The notes: generated by a model from the sequence alone, not told the origin. Numbered from the stretch's first letter, positions 11,350-23,689 are shown. The stretch: 64,000 bases of DNA from Arcuatula senhousia (GCA_963971305.1 OZ020309.1:6255001-6319000); one strand, 5' to 3'. Made by a program: numbers and translations.

Positions 11350-12720
11350 AGTTTTTATACGACCGCAAAAATATTGCGGACGTTTAATGGTATGATGCTG
11401 TCGTCGTCGTCGTTGTCGTTGTCGTCGTCGTTGTCTGTTAACTTTAGTGTATACACGATAACTTTAGTTCTAGTAATCCGAATGCAATGAAATTTCACAA
11501 TGATATTCCTTGCAATTAAAGGATGGATGGGATTGATTTTGGGGGTCTTTCGAAATTAGGGGCCAAAAAGGGACCAAAAATGCTACTTTTATGTTTGTTG
11601 CCACGATAAGTTTAGTTCTAGTCATCCTATTGCTTTGTTCTTTGGCATTAATGTTCCTTGACATAAAAGGGTAATTGGGATTGATTTTTGGGGTCCCCCT
11701 TTTATGTTTCGAAATTAGGGGCCCAAAAGAGGCAAAAAATTCAAATATTTTATTGTAATAACTTTGTTTCTTACTGGCTTATTGCTGTGAAATTTGTCAA
11801 GAATGTTTCTACAATAAAAGAATGGACCTGATGAAATTTTGCGGGCCCTTTCCCCGTTATGTAATTAGGGCCAAAAGGGGCCAAAATCGAAATCTATCTC
11901 TCAGATAAGCACAGATGTTGGTTTGACATAGAGTTTTGTAGTGTCATCCTTTCCGGATTTGACCAACACTTAATCGATCTTCGGCAACGTGACGGGTGTG
12001 CTATAGCAAGCAGGAACTGCTTACTCTTCCGGAGCACCTGAGTTCTTCGCTCTCGTTTCGACTTGAGTTCGCGTTGCTGAATGCGGTTTTGTTGTTATGT
12101 GTGTGCGTTTTATGTTGTTATGAGGTTTGTTTTGTTGTGATGATTTTTTGTCTGCCGGTTTTGTCTTTGTCTTTGTGGTTTTATGATACTGATTGCCCCT
12201 TTGGTACACCTTTGCTTCTTTTATATTAGTGGTTCGATTTGAAAAAAATTTTTTTGCATGTTTGTTCTTGTCAAATAGCAATACAAAATTGAGAATCAAT
12301 TTTTGCGACCCCCCCCCCTTTTCTTCTTATTATGTAATGAGGGACCAAAATGGACCAAAATAGAAACTTTTTTACTTATGATCCGATTTTGAATATTTTT
12401 TTGCATGTTTGTTCTTTTCAAATAGTGGATACAAAATTGAGAATTAATTTTTGCAACCCCCCTTTTTTCCCCTATATATATATTGTGTAATTAGGACCAA
12501 AGTGGAAAATTTGTGGTGTAATTTTGATCTCCTTGTGAAAAAAAATAATTTCTTTTAAATTGTAAGTGGAAAGTCCACCAAAAGCTGCATATGTCAAAAA
12601 CCTTTGTCAGTCCACCATGGGCTGCATGTGTCCAGAGCAATTGACTATCCATATTTGGCCTAAAACGTACAGGGCTCAACATGTTGCTGTCGTATCATGC
12701 TGCGCTCGGCGAAGTTTTTT
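11350..12720 (+). repeat. Family T element, long copy with nested insertion
   Basis: Left end TTTATACGACCGCAAAAA with the foldback partner TTGCGGACGT and GTCGTCGTCGTTG; right end CTGTCGTATCATGCTGCGC with TTTTTTATT. Internal monomers carry GGATGGATGGGATTGATTTT and CCCCCCTTTTCTTC boxes. A family P retrocopy (11890-12230) is inserted in the middle. This is the best copy for defining both element ends. Confidence 0.65.
11890..12230 (+). mobile_element. Family P 3-prime copy nested in family T
   Basis: Landmarks in order: CAGATGTTGGTTTGACAT, TTTCCGGATTTGACCAA, GACGGGTGTGCTATAGC, CTTACTCTTCCGGAGCA, GACTTGAGTTCGCGTTGCTG, then the terminal CTTTGGTACACCTTTGCTTC. It has the complete 3-prime end and a truncated 5-prime side. 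The 77-aa plus-strand and 92-aa minus-strand ORFs over it are by-products. Confidence 0.7.
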
Positions 12721-12724
12721 ATTT

Positions 12725-13090
12725 ATTTATAACAAGAATTAGAATTAGAAAAAAAACATTCCAAGTTTTGCCCGTTTAGGATTCTTAATTTCGTAAAGGA
12801 AAGGGAGGGTGCGGAAAAAGTTATCCCCATTTCTTTAGTGTCATGCAGCAAGAACTAACTTTAAAAAAAAACTTTCAAAATCGGACCAAAAAAGTTCCAC
12901 TTTTGTCCCTGTTGGGCCGCCAATTTCTAAGCAGAATCAACGTACCGTTGGTAGCGTGTACTTGGAAGTCACATTTGAACGAAGGCGAGAGATTTGTGTT
13001 GTGATTTATAACTTTTTCGACAGAGAAAGGCAATTACTGAATTTAAATAGATATTTATTTATGTATGAACCACGCTATTTTACAACGATA
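12725..13090. other. No gene seen; weak family T similarity
   Basis: Contains inverted, diverged family T phrases (AATCGGACCAAAAAAG near 12890) but no ends, ORF or fold that could be supported. Confidence 0.35.
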
Positions 13091-13094
13091 TGAA

Positions 13095-13445
13095 ATCGAT
13101 ATAACTATTTTCATGCAAAGAAGTTAGTAGAAGATACTTATGAAAAGCTTACCCTAGATAAAATATCCAAACTAGATACTTCATCGAAACTTTATCTTTA
13201 CGGAAAGATTAAACACAGTTTTAATTCCGATAATTACTTAAAACATAATAATTTTAATTATAGAAGATTGATTTCCAAGTTTCGACTTAGTAATCATTCT
13301 TAGGTATAGAAGTTGGCAGATAAATGAAAATACCTCGAGAGCAAAGACTCTGCAAAAAGTGTAAATTAAAAAGTTTGGATGATGAGCAACATTTCTTTTT
13401 TGAATGTGAAATAAATTTATGTTACGCTATTGTATAATATATATG
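13095..13445 (+). pseudogene. Non-LTR retrotransposon (LINE) C-terminal fragment
   Basis: Translation in shifting frames gives LTLDKISKLDTSSKLYLYGK, then after a frameshift KIPREQRLCKKCK and DEQHFFFEC. This matches the order of residues in the longer ORF at 58305-59450 (TLDKINKFDENN, KIPRDKRLCTFCN, ENHFFFHC), including the CxxC...HxxxxC-type zinc-knuckle region at the C-terminus of many LINE polyproteins. In-frame stops and at least one frameshift show it is dead. An AATAAA signal follows at about 13494. Confidence 0.65.
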
Positions 13446-13449
13446 TTGT

Positions 13450-14477
13450 ATTGTTTTGTATTCAATATCTACAATGTATGTGTAATTTCATCAATAAAGT
13501 TTATAATTTTCATGCACAAGGGAGCCTTAACACAGCTGGTGGACCAGAGGTCCTCTGTAAGTTAATAGTCCAGTCGCCAGCAAGTCTGACGCTAATTTTA
13601 CCAATGAAATATTTTAAAAATTTTCCGTTTGTCTAAACTGAATATCGTTTGAAACACCGGACTTATTTCCTTGTACTGCACATGATCGGTGCTGAATTTT
13701 GATTTACCCCTTTCGAACATTTTATAGAAATGATTACTTATCTTTTGGCAACTTTTAGTTTCGACAGTCAAGTTAGTTCGATTCAAATGCTGGTGGTAAG
13801 AGATTCACTTTGAAATATACATATATGTAGCATAACAAAATTCAACATTTTTTAAACCAATGCATGGTGGACTATAACAACTGTAACAGTTCCGTGACAG
13901 TTACGATCGTATAAATGGAACAAGTCTTAAATTTACTACGGACCACCTTTTCCAGTCATTTTCAATGTTTTCAACATTTTGTCTGTTGTTTCATTGGCAT
14001 TATAAAGTACATACTGACTAGGTATTACTCGCTTGTGCACCGCTGAGAAAATATTTTTTTCCCCGATACCTAGTCCCGGAACCTAGTCAGATTATAGATA
14101 ATTGACCATTTGATGCACGTATGCTTCTTCAAAAGTTTTTTTTCACACAGAATGAGAAAATTCCTACCGTGATTTTTTAATGGAGAAGCTGATCAGTATT
14201 TCAAATAATTTTTATTAAACCTATTTTGGGTCAATAAAACTAAAGTTCTCATTTTAGAAAATATACGTCTGATCGATACATATATGAAAATGTTTCAATT
14301 CAACCAATCAGCAAACTCGTTCGTTAAAGTGATTCACTACGTTTACGGCTACTGGCAGTCTGCTGCATTACATTGAATGTAGTATAGTACTTATAATTTA
14401 GTAATCATAAGAGATGCGCAAATGAGGTCTATACTTGCTAAGTACATGCATATCACCAGCTTGCCAATAATCAGTAT
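13450..14477. other. Intergenic, no gene seen
   Basis: AT-rich sequence without a supportable ORF, terminal repeat or fold. Confidence 0.4.
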
Positions 14478-14905
14478 GTTTTTATACCTCCGCTTGGAAA
14501 GCCGTCCGTGTGTCCGTCTGTCCTTCCTTCCGTTACATCTCAAGGTACTCATCTCTTATCCGCAACTTCTCCTAGCTAGACCCCTTGGTGGAATTTCATG
14601 AAGCTTTCACACAATCATGGTGACACAAAGTAGACGTGCACCTCCTAATTTAAAATTTTAATCAGCAATTTTTGGGGGGGTTTTCCATAGCAAAACAGGC
14701 TTTAGCCGTTCGATGACAAGGGGGTACTCATCCCTTCTCCACATATCCACAATTCTCCTACCCCCTCCTTTCATGAAACTTTCACACATTTTTTGTAACA
14801 TAATGTAATATGTGCACCTGTCCTCCTATTTTTTAAATTTGTGATTGATATATGGGGACGGGGGTATTTCTTTATGAGCTGCTGCTCACCGTTTTTCTAG
14901 TTTAT
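14478..14905 (+). repeat. Interspersed repeat fragment with a CCGTCCGTGTGTCCGTC head
   Basis: Begins TTTTTATACCTCCGC with a GTCCGT/CTGTCC run and has two similar halves (each with GGTACTCATC, CACAATTCTCC-like and TTTCATGAAnCTTTCACAC). The head resembles the starts of the elements at 16.6 and 20.8 kb, which also have a foldback followed by a TCCGTC run. The right end is unclear. Confidence 0.4.
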
Positions 14906-15365
14906 TAATTAATTACATGTTAAACGATTTTGTTCTGTAAATAATTTCTTTCTTTGTGGCTCTGCTGAAACCGTCAGGGTTTTTTTTTGTAGATAAACTA
15001 TGATAATTATTCTTTGACAGATTTTTTTATTATTTTTAGTGGACACACACTTAATATTGAAATTGGAAGATATAAAAATTTACCAAGATCAGACAGAAAA
15101 TGTACCAAATGTATTAATGTAGACAAAAATCCTATATTTCATATTAACTTCAATATTATACAGTTATTTAATGCATAAAAGGGCAATGGTTTAGTTTATT
15201 TTGCTTAGTTGTCAGAAATCCCAAAAAGTTCTTTATTTCAGATGCCAACGTCTAAGGGCAATAGAACACGAGGGGTTTCAGAATAATTCTATTGGCATAT
15301 ACACGTCCCACATGCTTATATTAATTTTTCCTTTAACTTTTATCATTTCAGAAACAGATCGCAAA

Positions 15366-16148
15366 ATGTGGCCTCTTTGGGTACAGGTGGTATTTAGAGC
15401 CCTTGGCCTGATAATAATCGTATACCCTTCGTGCTCTGATGGATACAGATGTTCATCTGGCCTACAGGGTTTAACGTGCACTCACGCCAAAGTTTGTTAC
15501 CCACCGGAGACACAAATAACGATTAATTTTCCAGGACTAGGCTTGCATTCCGTGATAAGGATGTCAGTAACCCTGAACTCAAGCAACACGGAGCTATATC
15601 ATGATTTTGCGGAAATAATGTGCAAACGAAACGAAACTAAAGAAAAGAGAATCGAGATGGTAGATGACATTGCCGAGAAGCTAGGTTTTAACATATCCAG
15701 CAATGTTCAAAAAGGCCCTTGTGATGGTACAGACTACACCCTAGTTACACGCAATCAATCTGGTTGCTTTATTGTAAACAAGTGTCTAAAACATGTGGAC
15801 AAATTCAAAACCAATTGGGTTTTGGTAGGAGCTAACGGGGAAATATATAATAATGTGACTGCTGAATATGACTCGCATTCGTCTTTTTTGCTTTGTGAAA
15901 TTGACCGGACGGGGAAACAAGACTATAACACAAGTTCTATTAGAACTGGACAGTCTGAAGAAAATCAGGGCCATAATGTTGCAGTTATTGTTGTTCCTAC
16001 AGTCTTTGTTATACTTATAATAATTTTAGTGTCATTTTGTCTTTTTTGGAGACGTAGAAAACTTAAGCAAGAAGAAGCTCAATTAAACATGTTAAACAAA
16101 AGTGCGAATGGTTATCTTTTGCCTGTGCAAGAAATGAAGACTTTGTAA
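15366..16148 (+). CDS. Single-pass type I membrane glycoprotein, function unknown
   Basis: A 260-aa ORF without introns. I start it at the ATG at 15366: it is preceded by a strong splice acceptor (TTTATCATTTCAG at 15350) and is followed by a hydrophobic leader (MWPLWVQVVFRALGLIIIVY) like a signal peptide, with cleavage expected near the Cys-Ser-Asp-Gly segment. The open frame extends to 15201 but that part is probably 5-prime UTR/intron. The ectodomain has about nine cysteines and six N-glycosylation sequons (NSS, NET, NIS, NQS, NVT, NTS). A transmembrane helix (about residues 215-237, VIVVPTVFVILIIILVSFCLF) is followed by a basic WRRRKLK stop-transfer and a tail of about 25 residues. I do not recognise a domain. 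A cell-surface receptor or adhesion role is possible only by architecture. No neighbour informs its function. Confidence 0.75.
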   Translation: MWPLWVQVVFRALGLIIIVYPSCSDGYRCSSGLQGLTCTHAKVCYPPETQITINFPGLGLHSVIRMSVTLNSSNTELYHDFAEIMCKRNETKEKRIEMVDDIAEKLGFNISSNVQKGPCDGTDYTLVTRNQSGCFIVNKCLKHVDKFKTNWVLVGANGEIYNNVTAEYDSHSSFLLCEIDRTGKQDYNTSSIRTGQSEENQGHNVAVIVVPTVFVILIIILVSFCLFWRRRKLKQEEAQLNMLNKSANGYLLPVQEMKTL

Positions 16149-16622
16149 GAACAATTTATTTCAATAGATGTTATTATTGATTCGATAGACCGCACGGGAT
16201 TATTAAATTAAGACGAGTATAGAGAGATGTTATGATACTAGACATGGTGCTGTTTTAATACAATCAACAATGAATTTATAGCATCGAAGAGACTACATGC
16301 AAAATCGAAGTGTCTGCGTTTAAAACATTTTTTACGATGATTCGGATGAAAGATAGAATGAAATTATCCGATGATTGTTTAGATCACAAACGTTACAGTA
16401 CACTCGGTTGTAGTTCGATAGTACGGGTGCTCGGGATAATTGAAACCAGTATGTATTGTGGATGATACACAAAAGGAAAGAAATCTCCTAAAATATTGGC
16501 TTATAAAGCCACTCTTAAAAAAAACATTGTCTTTTTTTAAAGACGATTCACAAACTTTTATGGCGCCTTTAAACAAAGTAACATTTAAGCATGTACATAA
16601 GCTTGTTGTTATTTCTTTTTAT

Positions 16623-17850
16623 TAGCCCACCTGACCCTTTGGGTCAGGTGAGCTATTGCCATTACTTGGCGTCCGTCGTCCGTCCGTCGTCCGTCAGTTT
16701 TTTTCAAACATCTTCTTCTCTGAAACTGCTTGGCCAAATGCAGCCAAACTTGATATGGTTGTTCCTTAAGGTAATGTGCAAAAAGTTTGCGTTGGGATTT
16801 TTGATACGTCAAAAAACATGGCCGCTGTTACTAAAAATAGAACAGGAGGGGTCAAATACAGTTTTTTTTGCAAATAACTCAAAAACGGTCACATATATCA
16901 AAATTCTGGCAGAGTAAAAGTGATCAGCACCTCAAGATCTACCTTCCCTAAAATTTTGAATAACATTCAACAACCCATGTAGGAGTTATTGCCCTTTTTG
17001 TGGATTTTTTGCAAATTTTGCACCTGTTTAGCTCAATATATTGAATCTATACTTGAAATTTAAGTAATTTAAATTGCATATTGTTAAGCACATCAAGATC
17101 TACAAAATATGTAATAAGGTCAAAGTTGCAGGACCTTACCTTTTAGGAGTTATTGCCCTTAGAACGTCAAAATTGAGCATTTTAACAGCATTTCCTCATT
17201 ACAATGAAAACGTTAACTCCTCTGACACTTTAAGGATGTTCGCTACTATTATTGAAAATAAATAAGTTTCAAATTTGATGCTTTAAATGAAAAGATAATA
17301 GTAAAAGGTATAAAATAAGCTAAAAATTTTGATAGGTTCGTGACCTCGTTTTCAAGATAATTGACGTTAAAGTTTTGGCGGGAAAAGGTATTCTCTGACT
17401 TTTTCATAGGTTTAGCATTAGCACTATTTAGCTGTTAAAACCCATGACAGAATAAATAGGATTTGATAAAACTTTGTCTATAACCTCTTTATTACATATT
17501 AAAGACATTAATAACAAGAAAATAGGGGGTTCGTGGGCAAAAATTTTAAGCCTATTTTGATGGTAAAATCCAGAGGATTCCGAAAAAATGACAGAAATAC
17601 CAAAACAAGACCAGCGAGCATCCTTAAGTCCAATTGGAACCAAACTTGATATAGCTGTTCATTAGCATTAGGTAGTGGGGATTTTTGATTGGTGTAAAAC
17701 ATGGCCGTTGTGGCTAAATATAGAACATAGGGGTAAATGGCAGTTTTTGGCAAATAACTCAAAAACGGTGACATATTTTTAAATTTTGATTGAGAACAAA
17801 AGTGATCAGCACCTTAAGATCCACCATATTGTTAGATGACCCCCTTATTA
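16623..17850 (+). repeat. Interspersed element with a perfect foldback left end
   Basis: Starts TTAGCC followed by a perfect 10-bp hairpin (CACCTGACCC / GGGTCAGGTG, loop TTT) and a CCGTCGTCCGTC run. Inside are two diverged units with CAGCCAAACTTGATATGG-like, AAAAACATGGCCGnTGT, AACTCAAAAACGG and GTGATCAGCACCT motifs (near 16740-16930 and 17640-17820). The right end was not found. The ORFs here (for example 16591-16917) are by-products. Confidence 0.55.
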
Positions 17851-17859
17851 ATCTTATGA

Positions 17860-19265
17860 CCCTTTTATGGGCTGTCTATGACTGAGCAGCTTTTTTGCAC
17901 GTCTATCATAATTTTAAAATTTATTATGCTAGCTATTCTAATTGACTTCTATTGGGCTTAATAAACTTCAGAAAAAATAGACCTACTTCTCAAATTTCAC
18001 TATTTTACCGTATTTTTAAGAGAAGATAATTTCTATAGAAATAATAGGGAAAACCATATTTTTCCCTTTTTTCAAAAATTTTGATGGCGAACATATTTTT
18101 TTTTTAATTAATGTATTTAAAAGTTTCTACAAAACAAAGTTTTTCACAAATTTTAAGAAAAATCTATGTAGTAGATTTTCTTCGATGAAGGATTTTTGAA
18201 TTCTCTCTATTGATTTCAAATTATTTCATATAAGTCATTTTTCATTATTTTATTATTGAGACTAAAAGTTCAATTCTAGGGCTAACTGTCGCCAAAATTT
18301 AAGAAAATTCTATTGATAATATTTTAGACACCCCAGTCTATAATATAACATAATATAACATATTTGATGACGTTATATGACACACATTCTATTTATGTGT
18401 CACTTGAACCAATTACTGACATTCCACAGAAAGGTTGACATTTCAACTGACCATGTTTTGACATTTTTCTTGACCTATGACTACAAGCATTTAATTTGGT
18501 GGCTACTGATGTCATTTCGTTCACACGTTTACTGACACTATACATTTGATCTTTAACAGAACTTCTAACATTTAATTTTAATCAAAACTGCTAAAAACTG
18601 CACATTTTGTGCATTTATTTTGTAAATACACTATTTTCAGCCACTCTGATCATTTAAACATCATCAAATTAAATAACAAAATAAAAAAAAAAATATTCCT
18701 TTATAGTATTTCTATCATTCTATAGTATGTCTTTCATATTTGTAGCTCTATTTAATAATTTCATATTTTTGGGACACAATCCGAGTCCTGTTTTTCATCA
18801 CATACTTTGTCCTCAATTTCAAAAGGTTCGTGCATTGATAGGATTGTGATCAGAATGAAAAAGGTGGATATACCGCATGTGTGATATCAAAATGCATTTA
18901 TGAAAAGGGCACAAGTACAACTGATTTATAACTATTTTATAGTAGTTTTTTTTTTATTAACATACATGTTCAATATTTCTTAGTTTTTAGTTCATTTTTA
19001 AGATATTTATTTTACATGTGTAATGTATAGTATTGTAAATTTACAGGGTTTCAAAACACTCTAAATACTAACCAATTGATTGTTACACGGTATATATATT
19101 GATTTATACCGATTTTAATATAGAAAAGAAAAGGTGGAAAATTGTATTTAAGTGTGTTAAAGCTTAAAAATGTTTTAAATATTTATATATAGTGTGTGTG
19201 TGTGTTTCCTCGACTTACTATCAGTATTTCACAGTAGATGGACATGCAATACATCATTGCGTGCA
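17860..19265. other. AT-rich intergenic sequence, no gene seen
   Basis: No supportable ORF or element ends. A short (TG)n tract lies at about 19190. Confidence 0.4.
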
Positions 19266-19270
19266 ATATG

Positions 19271-19712
19271 TTTTCCCTGGGGAGTCACTCCATATATGTT
19301 TTGGTAGGGGTGAGCCGCTGGCACACAAGGACCCCCACCCTTATCATATAAGAGGAATATTGAAAAAGTATACCTTATCACATAATTTTTGCTGAAAATC
19401 ATCCCTTATCATATATTTTAACAATATAGTTAACCCTATAAACAATAAGATTAGCGGTTTCAAACAGAACACACACAAAGATTAAGTAATAAATTACATG
19501 TGGATTGTAACTTAAAGATGTCAAAAGCTAATTGGCATCTGATTTGGTTCAATAATGTGACCTTATCATATTATCCGATCAAAATTTGTATCCTTATCGG
19601 ATATTTTCAACTCAATTTCACGCCCATTTCATATATTACGAAGCACGAAAAAGGTACCTATTCCAGCGGCTCATCCCTATCTCATCTTATAATGGAAGTA
19701 CCCCCCCCGGGA
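19271..19712. mobile_element. Short inverted-repeat element with C/G-rich ends
   Basis: Left end CCCTGGGGAGTCACTCCAT and right end ATGGAAGTACCCCCCCCGGG are imperfect inverted repeats. Inside, CCTTATCATAT-type phrases recur (19340, 19375, 19405, 19562), and GGTGAGCCGCTGG (19308) is mirrored by CCAGCGGCTCATCC (19663). About 440 bp, no coding capacity. Confidence 0.5.
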
Positions 19713-20779
19713 TGTTTTTCTTATTTAAAAAGCTTTAATTTTTTTCATTTCTTTCAATATCTAGTCACTGATGTCCGATCTAAGAATCAATTATAACCGA
19801 GTAAGTCGTTGTGGCGAATGCTGATTGCCTAAATAGTGGTTGGCAGTTGACAATAGCCAACTATTTAAAGTACTTAAACATTTCCCTGTTTTCGTTTGTG
19901 CATTTAAAAATCTCAGGGATTATCGTCGTGTGTATTAGAACTTAAACCATCAAATAATGACTTTTTACGAGGTCAATACTATATGGACCATGGAGGAAAA
20001 TATTGACCGAGGACATGTTCATATAACTACGTATTGACAGAGTAAAAAGTCCTTAATTGTTATATTACACATAAATTTCTCTATTTATTTAAATTTAGAA
20101 TAATAATTTGCATCATATAATATTGACTAATTGATAGTAATTATAGAAGAATTCGAACAAATAGAACTTTATTTCTTTTAACCCAACATTATTACATGTA
20201 ACAAAACGGCACGAGCGGTATCTTGATCTTTTTTTAGAAACAAGCTGCTTTAAAAATAGTAACAAGCCTTAAACATGCTTTAAAAATAGAATATATACAC
20301 AGAATATTTTTTGGGGACATTGTCTAGATGAGCCAATCAAAATTAGGACTTAACACACCATATGTTATATATCCGATTATAGGTGTAATAAAATCTGAGA
20401 ATAACAAAAAAGTCGGACGAGAAGGTGCTAACATTCCTCATTGGTAATATTCTTCCACTTTTTTACACGATTATAGGTGTAATATATTTTTTTATTGAAT
20501 ATATACCATTTTCGCCATAAACTATTTACCTCAGCCAAATAATTAAAGTATATTGTTTTGCCTTTAGAAGTGGTAATTCAAGTCCCGGTACATTTTCTTT
20601 CACTGTCTCTATTTCAAAATACATTCTGCTATCTATTCAATAATAATTGTTATTTCCATTGTTATCAATTATTGTTTTTACTTTGACTAAAGTTAATGTT
20701 ACAGTAAAAAGTGTAAATGTCTGAAACTGAAGAGAATGGCTAAAATTGTTTAGAAAAAATTGTTTCCATAACACCATTG

Positions 20780-20834
20780 TTAGTCCCCTACCGGCGAAAG
20801 CCGAAGGGGACTATAGGTTTGCGCTCTGTCCGTT

Positions 20835-20865
<31 letters not shown>

Positions 20866-21793
20866 CACGCCTCAGTTTTCCGCACTTTTTTCTAAACGCT
20901 TACAGATAATGAACTGATTTTTGGTATGTGAGAGTACCTTGATGAGTTACAGATCAAGTTTGAGTTTCGTGCCGGTCCACAATTTTTTATGGGAGTTATG
21001 GCCCTTTGAACTTTGAAAATTCACTAAAATACCAGTTTTCCGCACTTTTTTTCTAAACGCTTATAGATAATGAACTGATTTTTGGTATGTGAGTTTACCT
21101 TGATGAGTTACAGATTAAGTTTGAGTTTCGTGCCGGTCCACAATTTCTAATGGGAGTTATGGCCCTTTGAACTTTGAAAATTCACTAAAATTTCAGTTTT
21201 CCGCACTTTTTTTCTAAACGCTCATAGATAATGAACCGAGTTTTGGTATGTGAGTTTACCTTGATGAGTTACAGATCAAGTTTGAGTTTCGTGCCGATCC
21301 ATAAATTTTTATGGGAGTTATGGCCCTTTGAACTTTGAAAATTCACTTAATTTTCAGTTTTCCTCATTTTTTTTTCTAAACGCTTATAGATAATGAACTG
21401 ATATTTGGTATGTGAGTTAACCTTGATGAGTTACAGATCAAGTTTGAGTTTCGTGCCGGTCAACAAATTTTTATGGGAGTTATGGCCCTTTGAACTTTGA
21501 AAATTCACTCAAATTTCAGTTTTCCGCACTTTTTTTCTAAACGCTTATAGATAATGAACTGATTTTTGATATGTGAGTTTACCTTGATTAGTTACAGATC
21601 AAGTTTGAGTTTCGTGCCGATCCATAAATTTTTATGGGAGTTATGGCCCTTTGAACTTTGAAAATCTATTGCATTTTTCTATTCTAAACTTTTTTTATTG
21701 TTCCTTGTAGATAATAAACTGATCAAGTTTAGGTATTCATTTGTTTGACAAATTGTTACCAGTGACTGAAATATGAGGCCGGTAGGGGACTAA
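20780..21793 (+). mobile_element. MITE-like element with 5 tandem units of about 161 bp
   Basis: Perfect 16-bp inverted ends TTAGTCCCCTACCGGC and its complement. The left end also folds on itself (CCCCTACCGGC GAAA GCCGAAGGGG). After a GTCCGTCC/TCTGTCTG run come five units starting at about 20873, 21033, 21194, 21355 and 21517 (spacing 160-162 bp), each with TTTTCCGCACTTTTTTTC, TGATGAGTTACAGAT and ATGGGAGTTATGGCCC. No ORF. Tandem repeat-containing MITEs have been described in clams; this has the same design. Confidence 0.8.
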
Positions 21794-22081
21794 GTATTGT
21801 TTTGCAATACTCTCAGAATGCTTGTTACCTTTTAAAAAGATTTTGAACTGACATTTTCTTCTCTTATAGATATACCTGCTGCCTATGTGAAGGCAGGTCA
21901 ATACTATTTTAGGATGGCTCAAAACATTGTGTTCATCATGTTTATCTTCATTATTTACTCTTCTATTTTTGTTTTAAAACTTTTGGTACTAAATAAAGAA
22001 ATGTGTTATTTCTTATTTATATGTTTTTTATACTGATGTGCCCCGAACAGTTTATGAATTTAAAAAGTTTACAACTTAGAA

Positions 22082-22501
22082 ATTATTGAATATTCTCGCA
22101 TACCAAAACAAATGAAACCAGACAATTTCACCAACGGCCTTGTTAACTAAATTACAAGAAAATTACCAGGGATATATATATGACGACTGATGTAAGCGAT
22201 CGCAACATGACTACTCCACATACATGTATATCATGACGACCAAATGCTACGGATGGCTTTATTGTTAGTGTTGTGTTTTCTGGCATGATCACCTTAAGAC
22301 TTGAAATCAAACACAAACGCTATGGTTGGCTGTAAAATGTCATGGCATTTAATAAAAAATTCAATATCAACACAACAAACTTGTCAAACAAATAAATTTG
22401 ATGACGCATGAAAGTTACTGAAGGGCGATCCAACAGTAATAAATTGTCAATTGACATCTGCTGGGCGATCCATAGCAGCTCCTAAATGGTAAATTTCGCC
22501 A
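22082..22501 (-). repeat. Long direct repeat, copy B2 (420 bp) of a Ngaro/PAT-like element end
   Basis: Matches 22911-23330 over 420 bp at a constant offset of 829 bp with only a few substitutions and no indels. Together with the spacer 22502-22910 it forms a B-A-B order downstream (on the minus strand) of tyrosine recombinase and SGNH coding sequence, the arrangement of split direct repeats in PAT and Ngaro retrotransposons. Confidence 0.75.
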
Positions 22502-22910
22502 ACACCAACTGTCATAACGAATGCTGGATGGACGGCTCTTGTAACAACTCGGTGAAGAAAGAGTTCATCTAACAAAGTGTATATGCCATGACGGAGCAGG
22601 AAATTCAGCTGACTGGAATACTGAAAATACAAAATTACAAACAGCAGCAACACATTCTCAAATATGTAAATACAAAATAAAGGGAAGCTGGGAGGGAGGG
22701 ATTTCGAAGAATGTTTTAAACAGCTCCTCCCCGCACGACAACTTAGGCTAGAATGAGAACTTGCGCTAATAAAATTCTGCACGGACTTTTCAAACCGCGG
22801 GCTTTTAACTCTGCATTTTCATTGGTCAACAATTTTAGAAAAAATAATTCCAAAACAAACGTGGTTCGTAAGGTGAACGACCGAATTTAATTTTTATTTA
22901 ATTTAATTCT
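22502..22910 (-). repeat. Spacer between the direct repeats (candidate A2 segment)
   Basis: 409 bp of unique sequence. In a split-direct-repeat element this should equal the segment at the far 5-prime end of a full-length copy. No second copy was seen in the window, in keeping with the 5-prime truncation near 24.5 kb. Confidence 0.5.
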
Positions 22911-23330
22911 ATTATTGAATATTCTCGCATACCAAAACAAACGAAACCAGACAATTTAACCAACGGCCTTCTTAACTAAATTACAAGAAAGTTACCAGGG
23001 ATATATATATGACGACTGATGTAAGCGATCGCAACATGACTACTCCACATACATGTATATCATGACGACCAAATGCTACGGATGGCTTTATTGTTAGTGT
23101 TGTGTTTTCTGGCATGATCACCTTAAGACTTGAAATCAAACACAAACGCTATGGTTGGCTGTAAAATGTCATGGCATTTAATAAAAAATTCAATATCAAC
23201 ACAACAAACTTGTCAAACAAATAAATTCAATGACGCATGAAAGTTACTGAAGGGCGATCCAACAGTAATAAATTGTCAATTGACATCTGCTGGGCGATCC
23301 ATAGCAGCTCCTAAATGGTAAATTTCGCCA
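22911..23330 (-). repeat. Long direct repeat, copy B1 (420 bp)
   Basis: Partner of 22082-22501. Lies about 360 bp beyond the end of the SGNH reading frame. The interval 23331-23689 contains an A-tract and three runs of a GGTATCAAACAACACAACAA-like unit. Confidence 0.75.
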
Positions 23331-23689
23331 TAGTTTCCAAATTCCGTAACTGAAAATTGGAAACCCGCCAAAAATTTACCCATGACAAATTTACAGCCAC
23401 AACGTACTAAAAAAAAAAAAAAAATTTTTCCAACATTAAAATTAACTATCTTAGTCGTGGGTATCAAACAAAGTGAAATTGGGTATCAAAACAACACAAC
23501 AATATTTCAAATAATATTAGGTATCAAACAACACAACAATATTTTCAAATGATATTGGGTATCAAACAACAACAATATTTCAAACGATATTACATTGTTT
23601 CAAATCAAAGTCTGAAGTATGTAAATTGATGACAATGTTGAAGGGCGGACCAACAACATAATATACATGTACTTTGCGAATTAAACTGT

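Noticed and set aside
15201..15365. N-terminal extension of the membrane protein to 15201
   Set aside because: A strong splice acceptor and the signal-peptide-like start lie at 15350-15366; the extension has no signal-like or conserved features.
20873..21665. Possible CRISPR-like regular array
   Set aside because: Units of about 161 bp are contiguous tandem repeats without unique spacers, inside an inverted-repeat element of a eukaryotic genome.
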